A DNA stretch of 7,953 nt from Chloroflexota bacterium (GTDB lineage: Bacteria; Chloroflexota; Dormibacteria; Aeolococcales; Aeolococcaceae). Positions within the stretch are counted from its first letter, which is position 1. The number at the start of each line of letters is the position of its first letter. The stretch spans positions 1 through 7,953 of the forward strand of contig DNAU01000173.1 in the NCBI GenBank assembly GCA_003491925.1, read 5' to 3'. Below, piece after piece: positions 7,217 through 7,953 of this stretch. Made by a program: the position numbers and the translations under genes. The notes below the pieces were generated by a model that was not told where the DNA came from, did no database searches, and saw only the letters and a program-made list of their open reading frames with translations.

Positions 7217-7241
7217 TTCGTGACGAAATATTCGTCACGAA
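7217..7241. promoter_or_regulatory. 25-bp double palindrome, probable operator upstream of the GH18 gene
   Basis: Two 11-bp arms, TTCGTGACGAA and TTCGTCACGAA, are separated by ATA and are exact reverse complements of one another. Each arm is itself a palindrome around its central base (TTCGT-S-ACGAA). The site thus looks like two adjacent dimer sites as well as one large dyad. It lies 22 bp upstream of the ATG at 7195 and 100 bp upstream of the preferred start at 7117, and it is AT-richer than all around it. It follows the hairpin that closes the neighbouring gene, so it is placed as an operator or promoter element for the GH18 gene. I do not recognise the matching regulator family. As RNA it could also form an 11-bp hairpin in a 5' leader. 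Confidence 0.6.
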
Positions 7242-7304
7242 TTACTCTGAGGACCGCCCCAATCCACCCCTCGCCGGCCGTGGACCCGCGGCCGCCAACT
7301 GCGA

Positions 7305-7328
7305 CGCGATCAGGTGACCTGGATCGCG
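7305..7328 (-). terminator. Hairpin directly after the zinc-ribbon gene, probable terminator
   Basis: CGCGATC at 7305-7311 pairs with GATCGCG at 7322-7328 (7 bp). The stem continues inward with AGG and CCT around a TGA loop, with one bulged G. The structure begins one base after the stop codon of the zinc-ribbon gene on the minus strand. No T-tract follows, which is common for hairpin terminators in high-GC bacteria. It would separate that transcript from the GH18 gene downstream. Confidence 0.45.
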
Positions 7329-7329
7329 C

Positions 7330-7950
7330 TCACGTGACGTTGATGGAGAGGCTGACCTGGCGTGCCTCCCCGGCGCTGACCGGGACCTCGACGACGATCT
7401 GGTACGTCTGACCCGTGGCCGTCGAGACCGGCAGGGTCACCTGGAGGACGGGCTCTCCGCCGACGGCGATCCCGGGCGCGGGGGTCGCCAGGATCGCCTC
7501 GAAGGGCAGCGCCAAGGCGTTGCTGGAACCGGAGACGGCGGCCTCCAGCGATGTGCAGGGGAGGTAGACGGCGCCGGTGTCGTCATCGATCACGCGGGCG
7601 TAGACATCGACCGTCTCCCCCGGCGTGAAGCTGGAGGCCTGGGTGGCGATGACGACCCTGGTCGTCCCGTCGTCGTTGCTGTCGCGGTTGTTGAAGCCGG
7701 TGGGGATCTCCGCCGCCGAGGCGGCGCTGGTGCCCAGGGCGGTGGCGGGGCAGGTCGCTACGGGGACCGTCGCGGCAGTGGGCGACGGACAGCCCGCGCC
7801 GGGGCAGGCGCCAGCCCCACCGTTGACGCCCGCGGCCGGCTGCGCCGCGGAAACCGGAGCCGGCGAGGCGCTGGCGGCGCTCACCGGCGTGCCGCATTGT
7901 TGGCAAAACGCGCCCGTTACCTCGGCGCCGCAACTCGTACAAAAAGCCAT
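7330..7950 (-). CDS. Zinc-ribbon protein with C-terminal beta-rich (Ig-like) domain, function unknown
   Basis: A 206-residue protein that I cannot assign to a named family. The N-terminus MAFCTSCGAEVTGAFCQQCG is a double-CxxC zinc ribbon (Cys4, Cys7, Cys16, Cys19). A low-complexity Ala/Pro/Ser linker follows (about 21-80) with three extra cysteines (49, 54, 67). Then comes a DSNDDG stretch (90-95) resembling a DxNxDG calcium-binding loop, and a beta-rich region (about 98-206) with alternating hydrophobic residues such as VDVYARVIDDD and TYQIVVEVPVSAG, suggestive of an Ig-like or macroglobulin-type fold. There is no signal peptide or membrane segment, so export is not supported despite the extracellular-looking C-terminus. 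Only three bases precede the ATG, so promoter and ribosome site lie outside the window, but zinc-ribbon proteins typically begin this way. A hairpin closes the gene. Confidence 0.75.
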   Translation of the reverse strand: MAFCTSCGAEVTGAFCQQCGTPVSAASASPAPVSAAQPAAGVNGGAGACPGAGCPSPTAATVPVATCPATALGTSAASAAEIPTGFNNRDSNDDGTTRVVIATQASSFTPGETVDVYARVIDDDTGAVYLPCTSLEAAVSGSSNALALPFEAILATPAPGIAVGGEPVLQVTLPVSTATGQTYQIVVEVPVSAGEARQVSLSINVT

Positions 7951-7953
7951 AAA

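Noticed and set aside
6614..7411. A plus-strand open frame spanning the GH18 N-terminus, the intergenic region and the zinc-ribbon gene end
   Set aside because: It crosses the palindrome and hairpin, has no homology-like motifs, and is antisense to a convincing lipoprotein signal.

Overview
The window comes from a high-GC bacterium. The coding frames use G/C-ending codons almost throughout, several genes start with GTG, and TANNNT promoter boxes sit right against start codons. This fits Actinomycetota or the GC-rich Chloroflexota/Dormibacterota-type soil lineages. The sequence alone does not settle the phylum. There is no sign of phage, insertion sequence, CRISPR, integron or RNA gene; most of the window is chromosomal housekeeping DNA.

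Layout. Positions 1-4778, all on the minus strand, form a DNA-repair gene cluster read from right to left: polA (DNA polymerase I), mutM (formamidopyrimidine-DNA glycosylase, 8-bp overlap with polA), a stand-alone protein made of ClpC-type N-terminal repeats with no ATPase, and the first 53 codons of uvrB, which runs off the left edge. Positions 4779-4897 are a short divergent promoter region. From it polA is read leftward and a bifunctional-nuclease-family (DUF151) gene rightward. Each has a -10-like box 6-7 nt before its GTG codon, so both messages look leaderless. Positions 5429-5536 are a convergent gap. Positions 5537-7117 (or 7195) hold a minus-strand lipoprotein with a C-terminal glycoside hydrolase family 18 domain of the spore-germination/YaaH type. 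Positions 7196-7329 hold a striking 25-bp double palindrome just upstream of that gene, and a strong hairpin just after the next gene. Positions 7330-7950 encode a protein with an N-terminal zinc ribbon and a C-terminal beta-rich, Ig-like domain.

How the genes work together. PolA (gap filling and primer removal), MutM (8-oxoguanine excision) and UvrB (nucleotide excision) form a coherent base- and nucleotide-excision repair set, probably co-transcribed. The Clp-repeat protein in the middle is the odd member. It may link this repair operon to ClpC-dependent proteolysis, but that is inference. The right-hand third (GH18 lipoprotein and zinc-ribbon protein) is a separate, poorly characterised envelope-related or accessory region. 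Its clearest unexplained signal is the double palindrome, a likely operator.
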